From Sipunculus nudus (Eukaryota; Annelida; Sipuncula; Golfingiida; Sipunculidae), in NCBI GenBank assembly GCA_026874595.1, contig CM049306.1, positions 19,707,019-19,771,018 on the forward strand: a stretch of 64,000 nt of DNA. The letters are read 5' to 3'. Below are positions 1 through 14,457 of this stretch, piece after piece. The position numbers and the translations under genes were made by a program. Position 1 is the stretch's first letter, and every line of letters begins with the position of its first letter. Below the pieces are notes generated by a model. The model was not told where the DNA came from. It ran no database searches and saw only the letters and a list, made by a program, of their open reading frames with translations.

Positions 1-960
1 TTCTTTGTGTATTATTACAACTGGTATTAAGTAACCACATTGATACAGGTAATATATAAAAGTAAGCTGATAAAATACTTTACCAGTGAGCATGTATTCG
101 GGCTACTGATGGTTTAGAATCCATACTCTTTGATAGACCCGTTTAAGCCAACTCTGATTCTGGTTGATTGAAATCCATGTTTGGCCAGTTAGGTTTATCT
201 GCCCAAACCAGATTGCAGTCAGATTTTACCGGTAACAAATTTTTGTTTCATAACTTATAATTGATATCTTATAAATTGGTCTTGATCACAGTTAGTATGT
301 ACTCATGATAACATGGTCTATATGAAAGAGTTTTGACAGAAGACAGTTTTATAAATAACAAACTTGTGCAAGTTTTTCATTTATTCTGAAATTTTTATTC
401 AGTATACATATTTGATACAATAATGTAGAAGTCATCACTGAAACCTGGATATTATATTTTGCCAGATGGATTTACAAATTGCCAGATACAAATTTGCTCA
501 AAATATTCTTTACTGATATATCTGTAGACTCTTTGAAGACTTGTTACTCCTTTAGCTTTAAGAGGACATGAAGTTAGATTGAGGAAAAGGATTGGCATTT
601 TTTGATATCAGTGTAGCCAGACAGACATTATGTATAAATATTGTAGTATGGGAAGTGGTCTGTTTGACATGCACAAGTAGGCCAAGTCAAGAAGGTCATA
701 CTTTGAGGAGACCAGAGTCACAGACCACATGTTAGTGGTATGAAAGTTAAATGTTAAAGAGTAGCCACGGTCAGGTGCAGCTACAGAATACGTTACTGGT
801 AGGACAAAGATCTGATATTAAAGGTAATTGTTTAGGATGGTCACTACCCTGTGCTTTAATAATACAGGCTGTAAAAGAGTACAGAAAGAAAAGTGATTAT
901 TTAATTATTAACCTTTCCTGTTTACATTTATTTTAGATATTGAACAAAATCTTGCACTGT
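1..960. other. Non-coding AT-rich DNA
   Basis: No coding region, RNA gene or clear repeat was seen. The only open frames are short and lack coding character. This could be intergenic DNA or an intron of the FGD gene whose first exon is not identified. Confidence 0.5.
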
Positions 961-974
961 TTGCATATAAACAA

Positions 975-2960
975 GAGTAAGAGGTGGTTGTTGATTACCT
1001 GAGATTCTGTCAGGCGCTATGCATACCTCATAAAAATGTTATAGAATACCCAAATAAAAAACCATGGTTCAACCATTCAATCAGATATAAATTGATTGAC
1101 AGAGACATGGCATATTGAAGTGACGACTCAAACAAATTTAAAAAATCTAAATATGAAGTTAGACGTGCCATCAAATTCGCTAAAATCAAATATACGGAAA
1201 AGCTGGAATCTGATCTACGGACAAAATGATTCCAGGCAGCTGTGGCAGCGTATAAAGGCAATTGTACCGTACAAAAGTAAACTGAGTACTAACTCTATCT
1301 CAGACGATCCAAATCTTCCTGATGAATTAAACAAATTTTATGCTCGCTTTGATCGGCCTGAAACCCTTTCTGGGAAAACATCATGTGACGGTCCGCCTCT
1401 ATTTGTTATAGAAACTTTTGATACTTGCCTGCTTAAACATATGCAAGGCGGCTGGTCCTGATGGTATCATGCCGCGACTGTTAAGAACTTGCACCAGTGA
1501 AATATCTGGTGTTCTCACTCTTCTTTTTAACAGGTCCTTGCAATTGTGTACAGTGCCAAAGCTCTTCAAACTATCAGTGATTATTTCTGTCCCGAAAAAA
1601 TCTCGTGCATCATGTTTGAATGACTATCTTCCTGTTGCATTATCTTCTGTAATCGCCAAGAGTTTTGAGCAACTGGTGTTAAATTATCTCAAATGCTGTA
1701 TTTCAGAAACATTTGATCCTTTTCAGTTCGCCTATCATAGTAAATGCTCAACAGATGACGCTGTATCATTCACACTTTACCATATTTTAAAACATCTCGA
1801 CTTACGAGAATCTACCTATGCAAGGGTTTTAATCATTGATTTCAGCTCAGCCTTTAGCACTATCCTTCCCCATAAATTAATCAGAAAACTATCAAAACTG
1901 GGTCTTAATATTAACATGTGTAACTGGATCTTAGACTTTTTAACAAATCGGCCTCAAGTCAAGTGGTTAAGATTGGTAACATTATTTCCGAAGAATTGGT
2001 CTTAAACACTGGAGCACCCCAAGGTTGTGTTTTTCCCAAAATTGTACTCTCTATTCACCTATGACTGTGTCTCTACTTCTGATGATTGCCTCATTGTAAA
2101 ATTTGCAGATGACACAACAGTTTCTGAGCTCATCCGGGGAAATAACGAAAGTGTTTACCACAATGAAATTAAAACTATAACTTTGTGGTGCTCTGAAAAT
2201 AATCTGGAGTTTAATGTAAAGAAAACCTAGGAGATGATAATTGATTTTAGATGGAAGAAAACTGAAATATTACCCTTAGTAATTAGAGGCTCCAAGGTTG
2301 AAATCGTTGACTGTTTTAAATTTTTAGGAATTTTTATTTCTTCTGATTTGAAGTGGGCCAAAATTGTTAATTACTGCGTAAAGAAGGCACAACAATGTTT
2401 ATTCTTTCTAAGGAACCTAAAAGATTTCCGGCTCAGTCAACCGATTTTTTAAAAGTTTTATCGGGCAGTTATTCAGGGAGTCCTGACGTTGTCAGTCACT
2501 GTATAGGGAGGCAGTATCACAGTCAAGGAAAGGAACTGTCTTTCGAGGGTAGTTAGAACAGCTGAGAGGATCATTGGGGTTCCTTTACCCATAGTTGGAA
2601 CCTTATTTCAAACACGATTGTTGAAGAATGCAAACGACATTATAGAAGACTATAGTCATCCGTTTCCCTATTTGTTTAAAAAAATGAAATCGGGGGTTCG
2701 CTATAGGTCGCTGTCAGGCAATTCCAAAAGAACTCAAAATAGCACTTACGCATCAGCCGTTCAGGAATTAAATATATCACTTGCAGCACAATAATCTAGT
2801 CAAACATTCTTAGTCATACGTCTTTTTTTCTATGCACAATTTTATTTTATTATTTCTTGTTTATTGTGTTTGTTTAAGCAAGCCAGTCAAGCCAAATACT
2901 ATTGTATGTGATGATTTTATTACATATATATAGCAATAAACTATATCTTATCTTATTTAC
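975..2960 (+). mobile_element. 5'-truncated, decayed non-LTR retrotransposon (CR1/L2/Rex1-like)
   Basis: The sequence retains the end of the endonuclease-to-RT linker (from about 985, with the KPWFN motif), the reverse transcriptase and the C-terminal domain. RT landmarks are KAAGPDGI (about 1447), LNDYLPVAL (about 1615), IIDFSSAF (about 1836), a GAPQGCV block (about 2010) and the catalytic FADD (about 2101). Past the RT, the region around 2530-2790 has the RRVVRTAERIIG-type wording common in this group. The frame breaks at least at 1461, 2005, 2230 and 2452, by stops or shifts, so it is dead. The endonuclease domain is missing, as expected from 5' truncation during target-primed reverse transcription. 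The 3' end near 2940 runs into short TATCTTA repeats, typical of CR1/L2 tails. The clade is inferred from motif wording only. Confidence 0.85.
1418..2452 (+). pseudogene. Reverse transcriptase pseudogene of the non-LTR element
   Basis: This is the core of the RT: a first frame (1418-2005) with fingers and palm motifs, then a shifted frame (2027-2230) with the FADDTTV catalytic motif, then a stop (TAG at 2228) and a last frame (2234-2452) with the thumb. A shift between 2005 and 2027 interrupts the GAPQGC block. It encoded the RNA-directed DNA polymerase for target-primed insertion. No intact protein can be made from it. Confidence 0.85.
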
Positions 2961-5900
2961 ATTACAGCCATTATCTTGCCCAGCTTTTGTTGTATCAACA
3001 GTTCTTAAAAAAGAGGGTTTGTAATAGGTTGATGAGAATAATTAAAACTGAAAATAGATATGTAACCTATTTAACCTGAGGGAACTTAAGCATAGGAGGG
3101 TTTTCAAGGTGCCCATTTTGAGTGTGCTTTAGTGAGCCTGTATATAGTAAAGGGTTCCTTGTAGATGACCTTACCACTACTGTTACCAGTAATATAATTT
3201 AGATGCTGTTACATTACAGATAGATGAATTTGTCCTTGAGGATCTTTATAGATGGAGTTGACTGTAACAGCAGTGACATTCTGTTAAAACTGATTAAGCT
3301 TTGACAATTTATTCAATATTGGGCACTTTTTGTTTCCTAGTTCACCACATTTACCAATACTTGAAACTCTTTATTTTACAAAATTGCTATGGATAAATTG
3401 AAATGTTCCTGGTGTATATGATATAAGATATATATATCAATATCCTTCTACCTTTTATGAGCTTAGTAGCAACCAAGCATTTAGAAAAAATGTTCTTCTC
3501 AATGTCTAGTATGACCCTTGAAAAAAATTAATCTTTAGTCCTAAAGTTGGGCATAATACCTGTGGCAGACTGTGTATTAATGGTCTCATTATCAGTGTCA
3601 GCCTTTATTTAATTATAAGCCCATTTTGTCCTGCTTTCACCTACAAGTTGTACTCCTTGACTCTAAATGTTTCTTGTGTTTATGTAATATGTTATGTGTG
3701 ATATTTTATCCTTGACATACAATGTATGTGACTTTCTCCAGTAAAGTTTTCATAAACACCACACATCAGTAACTGTAGAAATAGAATATCAGCTGCCATA
3801 TAGGTCTTTAAACATATTATGATTTACTTATAGCAAGGTTTACCATGGACGGCATAAAATCAGGTCAATGTGCTGCAGTATTTTATGGCTGTTGTGTTAC
3901 CACTGGCCATGCATTACATTCAGTGACACCTTATTAATGACAGGAGGATACATAGTGATGTTGAAGACCAATACAGCCACAGTATATTGTGCTCCATAGA
4001 ATGCTGATATATCCTGACCCAGTCTGACTTACCTGTTGTGGTTATATGGGAGGATCTACTGAAGTGATGTTATTGTGTACCACTGTTATACAATGTAACT
4101 ATATGTGAAGTAGTTACCTGAGTTTCACAAAGTAAGTACAGAATTTCCAAAGAACTGTAGATCATTAGTTCTAAAGAGAATATTTCTCTTCTGTTTATAT
4201 GTTTTTTAGCTTCACAACTAACAACTAACTTTATGCAAAATTCCTGAGAACAGTGAGAAATATAAGAATTTGGACCAGAGTTTTGAGAATTGAGTTAACT
4301 TTAAGAATATGGGCCAAAACTAGATACCCTTAAGATTTTAAATTTTACATAAAAAATTAAGGGGATATTTACAAATTTGCAACAAAATATTGAAAATTGA
4401 GGGAAATATAAGATTTTATACCAAAATCTTAAAAGTCAGGGAAATATAAGATATATAGCATTAGAAATTTAATCAAAATCTTGAGAAATAAGGGAAATAT
4501 AAGAATCTAGCTGGTAAAAAATTTAGATAACTGAGTGAAATATAAGAATGTAAAATTTAAGGGGATTAAACCAAAATATAGGAATAAAAAGAATCACTCT
4601 TATTCCTGATAAATATGAAAAAGAAAAATATCCAATGGTAAAGAAATTAGCAATTCTCAAGAAATTACAACAGAATTAAGTAACTTACATAATTACCATG
4701 TGCTAATGAGAGAAATTAAAAAAAAATCAAATGATCACGAACCATATTGATAAATGCAGATATTATGACATAGAAAACATTTATCAGAAGTTGGCATGTT
4801 ATTGCTTATTTACAGTTCTTTGACTTTGCTTACAATGGTTTGACGAATACAGCCCCCAGTTGGTTCACGGTTCACCTGGTTTAATTACCCTTATATTAAT
4901 TGTGAGAATACAAGTGTCTGAAGTAAGCCATATCAGCTACTGACAAATTAGTTTTTAGCAATGCATCTTGTTTATATCAACCTGTCACTGCTGGTAAAAA
5001 GTCCTACATATATCTGAGCTACTTGATATTTCAGGCAGGTTTCGTAATATCCTGTTGAATGTGATAGATCAGGTGAATGAGGAGCAAAGAATGGTGTTAG
5101 AGGAAAAAATGACTTATTCACAACTGGTATAACTTGGCCATCATGCCATTTAGAGCTCTATGATATAGTACAGGAGATCTGAAGCTAGGTGTTTCAGGTG
5201 ATCCTGTGGGTTTCAGTCAACAGGACAAAGGATCGTAGCAGTAATACTGTAAGTGTGCTGTTATAATTTGGAAAACTGTATTAAAGATAGGCCAAAATAT
5301 TTGTCTGCCTGTAGTGTAATCCATGTAAATATTAAATTACCTGAAGATTATCACAAATATGCTTTGTGCTTCTGCACTGAGAGTTCACTTTAGCCTTATA
5401 TTTTATCCTGTAGAGTAAAATATTTTTTATTCCATCAAAATTTGTTTTCATACTTTTAATTTTATAAATGATACATCCACATGCATATCTTAATGCCACA
5501 AGGCTTTACAACTTCACTGCATCGCAGTGACAGTCAGTCATTCAAGCCGGCATATTGACAAAGTCTAGTTCAGAATTGGGCTCTCAGAATTAATCAGTTA
5601 TGATAATTAGGTACACCACACAGTTTATCAGTTTCTTTCATACATCAGATAAAGAATCCAGTTTGCTTGAATCAGATTTTCGATCTGTTTCCTTGTTATC
5701 GCTCACATAAGTCCATACAACCATTACTTCAAGAGAATAATCTGTCTAAAGCCCTATTGTGAGTTAAGCGTGGGTTTAAATGTTTTAGAGCACTAGTTTT
5801 CTAACTTAAACCACGGATTAAGATAGAGAAATTACATTATGTCTGAACATTTTTGGAAAAGTTGTTTACTAGTACACTAGGGTGAAAAAAGATATTAGTT

Positions 5901-8217
5901 GATTGTCTGTCACAGTTTTTATCTGTTATCCATTTTCCCCTTAAATAATTACTGTTGAACATACAGATGAAAAATCCATATATGGAAAAACATGGGCCCT
6001 CTTTGTGTTTCAGCTGTATCAATATGAATATTCATAAGTCAGATGTCATCATTTCTACAGTAGTGCATACAGTCCTGCATTCAGCAGTGCTACTGAATAA
6101 AGCAACTCCTTGTTTGGAGGTCTGTCCAATTAAGGATGACAATGAGATAATAAGGATGAAGAATGCTGCATGTTGGACATGCTGGTAGAGATGATTTGGT
6201 AGGGGGGTGGTGGGGGGGGGTGGAGGTTTGTCAGCAGGCCTATTGTACATCATGGCAATGAGTAATAGAGTAACTGCAAGATTTTAGTGCACAGGGGACA
6301 ATAAACTCTTTTGTTGGTCAGATGAGGGTGTGATAAGCCTATATCTCATCATGTAATCAAACCCAACACAAATTGAACTCCTGTTCCTGTTAATCTTATG
6401 ATGATGAAATCAACAGTAGCTTAATAATATTTTGAGAGGCAAAAATTTTGTGACCATATGTTGTTTGTATTGACATATAGTTGGTAGCAAATTCCTCAAC
6501 TCATTGTTTCATGACTTGACAAAGAGATATTTAGTCAAACATATCTGTGTTTATTTAAGATTCGACAAAAGGATATGCACCACAATAGATCGGATCAACA
6601 CCATAAAAATAGCATTACTGTATTTATTATTTGTTCATGAACAATATTGATGTTGAATTTTGAATACATTAACCATTCACAGCGTTGGTTAAGCATTATG
6701 TCCTAGTTGTAGTATGCAGATGCTGTCAATTTGTTCAAGAACTTTAAATGATTAGGTATGTGTACCTTGCAGTTTTTAGCATTATTAGACCTTGATCCTC
6801 ACACTGATAAAAACATGATAAACATGTTAAAGGGTTCATAGTACTCAGCTTGAACATCATACATGTTTCATGTGCACATCACTGTTTTGGGTTTACATTT
6901 GCTGCAAAAAAAGTTGGCTCATACACAAACAATAATAGTCTCAGACTATTATTATTGTAGTGCTGAGATTGATAATTTAGGAAAAAAGTAAAGTGTCTTT
7001 TAAGATCGTATAGAAAGAATATATATATATAATGGGTTTGCATAGCTAAGTTGATAAGATACAAAAGGTCCATGTGTTATATACAGCAAAGCCATATATT
7101 GTGAAATTTGATGTAGTGGACACATAAACCTGTCTCAGTGCCTTGGCAACCAATAGAGCCTGGTACGACAGTCATTGCTCTGTTTGTTAACAAGAACTAG
7201 TTACCAGTATACAGACTTGGTGAATAAAATGTATCAAATTACATGTAGTAGGGACTTCATTAAATCTCAACATTAATGCAAATTCCTTTTAGTCCCTTAA
7301 GTCGGTTTTTAAGCAACTGAACTGGATTACTTTATACAGCCATGCAACACTGTTGTGTTAGTAACTAAATGTATTCATACAAACAATATTTTTTTCAGTC
7401 ATACATATAAACATGAAACAGCAATTTACTGCTGTTGGCCTGTGCCAGTAACCGTGTTTTTGGCTGGTATCATGAGACATGATCATGTGTCATCACCAGG
7501 GTAACAGAATACGTCAGTTTACAGTTTATCATATATATGTATCATTTACTCCAGTTACATAGCACATGTAAGTGACATCATAGAGATACTATTGTTAAAT
7601 TAGAGGGATCAGAAATATATAACTGTCACCTATGTTTAAATAAGGAAGCTCAGTTGAAGAAGGATGTTCATAATAACTAGGAGCTCATTAAAGAGACAGC
7701 GGGGTAAGTTTTGAAGATATTTAATGGTTACAACTTTATGTTTATGAACACAGAGCTGTCAAGTGAGGCATAAAGTTGAATTCTGGTTTTCACTATAGTT
7801 ATTTGATTCCCTTCACAAAAGGCAATAATAAACTCTTTAACTAAACAAGCTATATACAATCTTCTATCCAGTCAGTGACCAAATGGTGATAATGATCCAA
7901 TATATGCCATGGTTCCAGATTCTTCAAGGTTAGGAACTAGATAGTAGAATTAGCAAAAGATGAAAAGCAGCTGATCAGGGTGAAAGTATTAAAATTCCTT
8001 AAATTTTCAGCTAGGGTCTTCTTTAAAGGCCATTGCCTTCAGTGATGCAGGAAAGCAAGTTTTTTTTATTATTCTCTTGCTAAACTGGATAATTAAGCTG
8101 TAAGCTGTTAACAATCTGTGTGTATGTATGTGTTGATATACAGCAGGTGCACGTGTGCATTGATATGGGTGCTTGGTAGAGCATGCTGAAACTTTCACCT
8201 ATTTAAAAATGTTATAC
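2961..8217. other. Non-coding AT-rich stretch
   Basis: No gene was recognised on either strand. It holds short simple-sequence runs (TATATA near 3430 and 7020, a G-rich run at 6200-6222) and a degenerate minisatellite at 4245-4600, listed separately. It may be intergenic or intronic. Confidence 0.5.
4245..4600. repeat. Degenerate minisatellite around GGGAAATATAAGA
   Basis: The word GAAATATAAGA recurs at about 4257, 4403, 4440, 4493 and 4539, each followed by similar AT-rich text with CAAAATCTT-like words. Spacing is irregular (about 40-55 bp, once larger), so this is an old, diverged tandem array. No function is suggested. Confidence 0.55.
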
Positions 8218-10159
8218 TTTTTTAGCTCAGCTGACTATAAGTCATCTGAGCTATAGTCGTGGTCCTTTGTCCTTCGTCCGTCTGTCCGGCCGTTAACAGG
8301 GCACGTTTAAAAAAATTTTGCATAATATTAGTTGTCCCCAAAAATCTCCTACCATACTGAAAAATTGTGTCATTAGGACTTCGTTCTTTTGAGATATCAA
8401 GGAAAAACCTCCATTTTCCATGAAAAAGCCATTGTTACACTTCAAGGCTGCCTAATATCAAAACCACTGATCTGTTTTTGATCATATTTAGTATTCATAT
8501 TCTTCCATACATTTTCTATGAACATACAAAAAATTAGGTCAGTGTTGGGTCTTATTTTGAAGTTATGGGCCAAAATATAATGCAATTTTTAAAAAATCAG
8601 GAAACATATTTACTCACCTTACATGAGAATTGCTGAAGCTAGAGACTTTTTTTCAGGAATATAACTTTATTTAATCAAGATTCAATTGTTTACCCAAAAT
8701 TAGATCTGAATTTTGCAAATTTTTCAAGTTATTAGCATAAATAAGAAATCAGTACCTTAAATTTTGTCCAACTTTGGCAATCATGCAGGCACGTTTTTTC
8801 CCAGTAAGTACTGTTGATTTAATTTTCACAGCATATATATACAAGGATTTAATCTTTTAAAACCTGAAATTTCAAAGGAATTGATTGAAAAGGGTAGCTT
8901 TTATTCAAGTTTTCATACAACATGTCAAGTGTTGTTTACATCTAGCCCACCTAGTAGTACAGCCTGCACTTGCGTTATGTAACCCACCCCAGGCTGCATG
9001 CCTTGGCTAAGCTTTGCCACTACCAGCAGGCTTCCCCTCTGCCCTGCACTCCCCCCCCCCCCCAAACCAGATGGTGCATAAACAAGATGATTATTGTTAA
9101 TATGTGTTTATTTTCTGTATTTGATTCATTCTTATTCTAGGCTATGCTACATTTTAAATTTTGTATTGTACCACCAGGGCTACAATGATTAAAGTGCACA
9201 TTTAATTGTGTCCACAAAGTGGTGTATTGCTATGAAAGTGTGGATTTTCATCAGGTAAGTAATTCCTTACTTCAGAAGAGTAAAAACTTCACCACGTGTG
9301 AAATTGACTATTAATTCCAGTAATAAATTAAAGCTGAGATAGTAATTTGCACAATGATATTGTTTGTCCCTCATTCAACCAACAGTGTGTATACTTAATT
9401 TGAAAAGATGTTTTATTTTATCAAATTTACTGAATCTTTTATTTTATTTCAGTGAATAAAATTAAGCATGTACTGAAAACTCCAATGTGCAATAGTGATT
9501 CAAGGAATAATCTTGTAGATGCCATGTTGTGGCATTATTTTCTTTTAAATTCTGTTTAAACCTTTGTGATTTAAAATTAATAAAATATATGTGCATGCAT
9601 AATATGACCCAATATGAGCTACACCCTGGATATATAATGATTGCAGAAATTCTAATATTTTAACTTATATTTCAGTTTTTTTACTCTTGATATATAATGA
9701 TTGCAACTTTTGCAACAATTCTAATATTTTAACTTGTATTTTCAGTTTTTATATTAAAAATTTATAAAACTTGTAAATAAAAAAAAATGATTCAGATAGA
9801 AACTTTTAATGGAAAAAGTGGATATGCTAAAAAAATAGGCTTATATATAAACTTATATGGATTATTCCCATGAAAGTGAAATAAAGGTATTATCCATTCT
9901 GTCCATTTGCCTGTCCATCTGTAAATTTTCATATGCATAACAGTATCTCAAAACTTTTACTTTTTTTCTTCATGACAGTCTTTTCAGAGTATTAGTTTGC
10001 AATCATATATTTAGAACTCCACTATAACCAAGTAGGAGGGCCCCATTCCTCTTAGCTTCTCAAATTCTTATATAAATGATAAACATTACAACAGAATATT
10101 TTGCATTTGCAAAAATTTCAAACTTCAGCTGAGCGCCGTGACCCATTGGTGCCTTGTTT
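8218..10159 (+). repeat. Head-hairpin/tail repeat (body type I), copy A
   Basis: It opens with TTTTTTAGCTCAGCTGACT followed by the inverse arm AGTCATCTGAGCT, a near-perfect hairpin, then a TCCGTC-rich run. It ends with CAGCTGAGCGCCGTGACCC and a GGTGCCTTGTTT tail. The body holds the module with ACACTTCAAGGCTGCCTAA and AAACCACTGATCTG that recurs at 11860, 12880, 32930, 33610 and 62200. The head and the tail share the inverted word GCTCAGCTGA/TCAGCTGAGC. No protein is encoded. This is a non-autonomous interspersed repeat of unassigned class. Confidence 0.75.
9745..10090 (+). repeat. First copy of a 340-bp segment repeated at 16370-16710
   Basis: From the run after ATTAAAAATTTATAAAAC to the block AAGTAGGAGGGCCCC, this segment is repeated with few changes at 16370-16710. 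It is part of the 3' half of the type I repeat body, so it marks two independent family copies. Confidence 0.75.
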
Positions 10160-10193
10160 CCATAAAGACAACATTTCATATTTTTTTCAAAAG

Positions 10194-10569
10194 TTTTAGC
10201 TCAGCTGACTGTAAGTCAACTGAGGTATAGGAATGGGGCTTTGTCCATCGTTCTTCCGGTCGTCCGTTAGTAGGGCACAAATCCTAACTGCTGGTCCTAG
10301 AATCTTCTAAGTAAACATCTATGGAGGTCAATAAAAAATCTCTTTGTAAACTTTAAATTAGGTCACTGTGACCTATATCACCGGAGCTATGGGGCTTGAA
10401 AGTATCCCCCAGAATTATCAAAAATTTGATACAAACCACCAATATTTTGATAATTATTGCATGGATTGTCATGAATCTTGCCTTAAATGTTGACCATGAC
10501 TAGTTTTGTCAGTTCCCGAAAGTGGTGATGCCATCTGTTTTTTGTTATTTTAACGAATATCTTGCTGGG
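10194..10569 (+). repeat. Head-hairpin/tail repeat (body type II), 5' part of copy B
   Basis: It starts with TTTTAGCTCAGCTGACTG and a matching AGTCAACTGAGGT arm. The type II body follows (GGGCACAAATCCTAACTGC, a gap, then a degenerate GTGGTGATGCCATCTG). It is cut at about 10570 by another copy that begins there, so its 3' part was displaced or lost. Confidence 0.7.
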
Positions 10570-13500
10570 TTTTTTAGCTCAGCTGACTGAAAGTCATCTG
10601 AGCTATAGCGATCACCCTTCGTCCGTCATCCCTCCGTCCGGCCGTCCGTCTGGCCGTCCGTTAACAGGGCACAAATCGTAACCGCTGGACCTAGAATCTT
10701 CTCACTTGACATCCAGGGAGGTCGATGAAAAATCTCCTTGAAAACCTGATATTAGGTCTCTGTTACCCATATCCTTCGAGCTATGGCGCTCCAAAGTACC
10801 CCCCCAGAATAATGCAAAATTTGATACAAAAGCTCAAGTATATGAATAACCACTGCATTGATCACCATGATTCTTTGCATGAATATTGATCATGGGATGT
10901 TCCATCACTTCCTGCAGACTGGTGGCGCCACCTGTATTTTTTCCAAATTTTTTGAATTTTTTTCTCTTTTTTCAGATCTGCAATGAAACTGTCATCTGTT
11001 AACATGGCACAAATCGTAACCACTGGACCTGGAATCTTCAAACTTAATATCCAGGGAGATCCATGAAAAATCTCCTTGAAAACCTGAAATTAGGTCTCTG
11101 TTACCCATATCCTTGGAGCTATGGGGCTCCGAAGTACCCCCCAGAATAATGCAAAATTTGATACAAATGCTCAAGTATCTTAATAACCACTGCATTGATC
11201 ACCATGATTTTTTGCATGAATATTGATCATGGGATGTTCCATCACTTCCTGCAGACTGGTGGCACCACCTGTATTTTTTTCCAATTTTTACGAATTTATT
11301 TTTCTTTATTTTTGAGACCTTCAAAGAAGCTGTCATCTGTTAACAGGGCACAAATCGCTTGACCTAGATTCTTCTAACTTGACATCAAGTGAGGTCCATG
11401 AAAAGTCTGTGTGAAAACATGTAATTATACCCATATCCTTCGTAGTAAGTACCCCTCAGAATAATTAAGAATTTGATACAAAAGCTCCAGTATCTGAATA
11501 ACCAATGTATTGATCTCCATGATTCTTTGCAGGTATATTGATCATGGAGTGTTCCATCAGTTCCTGCAAACTGGTGGCACCACCTGTATTTTTTAGCTCA
11601 GCTGACTATAAGTCATCTGAGCTATAGTCGTGGTCCATTGTCCGTCGTCCGTCCGTCTGTCCGTCGTTCCGTCCCTCTGGATGTCCGTCCGTAAGACTGG
11701 CACGTTTCGACACCGTTCGACCTACGAATCTGAAATTCAGCATACAGTGAGATGTCCCCAAAATCTCCTACCATGCCAAAAATTGGGTCAATATGACTTC
11801 GTTCCTTCGAGATATTAAGGAAAAACCTCAATTTTTTATAAGAAATCTATTTTCACACTTCAGGACTGCCTAATATCAAAACCACTCATCTGGTTTTCTT
11901 CATTTTTACCATAAATATTCCTCTATATGGTTCCTATGTACATGCCAGAAATTAAGTCAGTATTATTTAATTTAAAAAAGTTATGGGCCTAAACATAATG
12001 GACTTTGTAAAAAAATGAGGAAAGATATTTTGTCACTTAAGACCAAAAGTGTTAAAGGTAGGAATTTTTTTTTTAGGCCAAAATAAAAAAAAGGTATGGT
12101 TCTCAGGCACTTTTTTTCAGAAATCAATGCGGGCGGGCGCTTTTTTTTATTTTTAATTTGTTGGTATGTTTCGATAAAAATGTCAAATGATAAGGAAAAA
12201 GCATGAAAATAACAGTTTTATTTTGCTAAATAAGTAAAAGCACTACAAAACAAAGGATATTGTATGGTTTAATCTTCTTGAAAGAAATGTCGGAGCGGCA
12301 GCAGTTCAAAATTGGAAAGTTTTTATTGAAAATCAAAATAAAAAGTTTTGATGCGGGGGGTTAAAATTGATGCGGGCGGTGCCTGAGAACCATACCTTTA
12401 ATTTTTTTTGGCCTTAGTAATACTACTTTAAATAATCAAAATTGAATTGTATACCAAAAATTAGATCAAAGTCTGTTAAATTTTTTTTAAATAGTGGCAA
12501 AAATATAAAATTGGTACCTTAAATTTTGCCCAAGTTTGACCATGGCACGTTTTTTTCCTGTAACTGCTGTGGATTTAATTTTCAAAGCATGTTTTTGTTA
12601 CCACTTCAACTGTTAAAACAAAAATTTGTCACCAGTTGATCAAAAACTGTAGATTTTATTCAAGTTTTAAAGCACCATGTCATATATTGTTTACACCAAG
12701 CTAGTGTTATGCAGTTTACTAGAGCTCAGCTCCCCAGCTTCAGCTCTAAGTTCCTTAAATTTTGCATACAGTTAGATGTCCCCCAAATCCTCTACCATAC
12801 TAAAAGTTTGGTCACTAGGACTGCATTCCTTCGAGATATTAAGAAAAAACTTCATTTTTCCATTAAAACCCCATTGTTACACTTTAAGATTGCCTTATAT
12901 CAAAACCACTGATCTGACTTTGATAATATATAGTATACATATTTTTCTATACATTCGCTATGCATATGCCAGAAATGAAGTCAGTATCGTGTAATTGTTT
13001 TAAGTTCTAGGCCCAACCATAATGCACTTTGTAAAAAATCAAGAAATATATTTACTCTCTTAACATTAAAATTGCTAAAGGTAGACATTTTTTGCCAGGG
13101 ATATAACATTATTTAATCAAGATTCAATTGTATTCCCAAAATTAGTTCTGAATTTTTCAAATTTTATAAGTTATTAGCATAAATATAAAATCAGTACCTT
13201 AAATTTTGCCCAACTTTGGCCATGGCATGTTTTTTCCCTGTAAGCACTGTTGATTTAATTTTCATATCTTGCACTGGTAAGGATTTAAGCTTCTAAATTC
13301 TGAAGTTATAAAAGTAATTGGTCAAAAACTAGCTTTTATGAAAGTTTTTATGAGACCATATCACACCTTGGCTGTACTGAAGCCCCTCTTTTATGTCCCC
13401 ACATTGACCTTTCAGGCCAATTATGCATGCTTGAAGCGAGGCACTCTGCAGCCAGCCAGCTCTTGGGTGGCTTCAACTGGATCTAACTGTCCAACCCCCT

Positions 13501-14457
13501 CCACTAGTATTTGTTTAGGCCATAAACATAACAATAAACTTTTTTTTTTAATATTTGGTTTATGATAAGAACTTAAAAAAATGAATGGAAAAGGAATTTA
13601 TAGTTAATGAGTTACAGGGGATTACCTTCAAGTTGCAATTACTGATCATTTATGGATCTTCCATGGATGGCCAAAATTGTATTTCAAATAACACCATGCA
13701 GTCACCATTAGGTATTTTTCATTTCAACCATAAAAATGAAAAATAAATAATTAAAATAAATTGTTGTTTACTATTAGGGATTTTATGAAGCAAGATAATG
13801 ATAGACAAGGATGCAGTTGATTATATTAAATTAATCTAAATTTCCAGGTCTTTTCCAGGTCTTTAACTTGTTGGTTTATATTTATTACAAAATTAAAATA
13901 ATAAATGAATATGTCAAAAATTTAAAATATTACTCAGACAAGTGTTCATTAAAGATTTTAATTTGTTTGACTTATAACTCATGGTTGTATCAGTTGTTAC
14001 ATGAGACTGGCTAAATAATCAAAATTTATATTGCTGGTCCTTTATTTCAGTTCATAAAATTAAACATTCCCAACTCCAGTTTGCTCCTGGTATGATATAT
14101 TGGGTGTTTTGATCCTTGGATTAATTTTAACACATGTATTAGTTTTATAGCTGAGAATACTTTTCTTTTTTTCCTGATACCATTTAAAAAAATATAAATA
14201 TTCAAATTTTTCCTGTTAGTGCTGTGGATATAATTTTCACAGCATGTACACATTAACATTTCATCTGTTAAAATCTGAAATTTGAAACCAATTGATCATA
14301 AACTGTAGATTTTATTCAAGTTTCCAGGTACCATGTCTTCATTGTTTGCATCAGATCAGTATAAATGCAGTGTACTGGGCAGATACATAACACCTTCAGG
14401 TCTGACCTACTGCCACTGTGAGTGTCTTGGTCAGGCTGGGTCAGGCAGTAATTACCA

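Noticed and set aside
6032-6253. Minus-strand frame with a poly-proline start
   Set aside because: The prolines come from a G-rich run; there is no homology signal or splice context.
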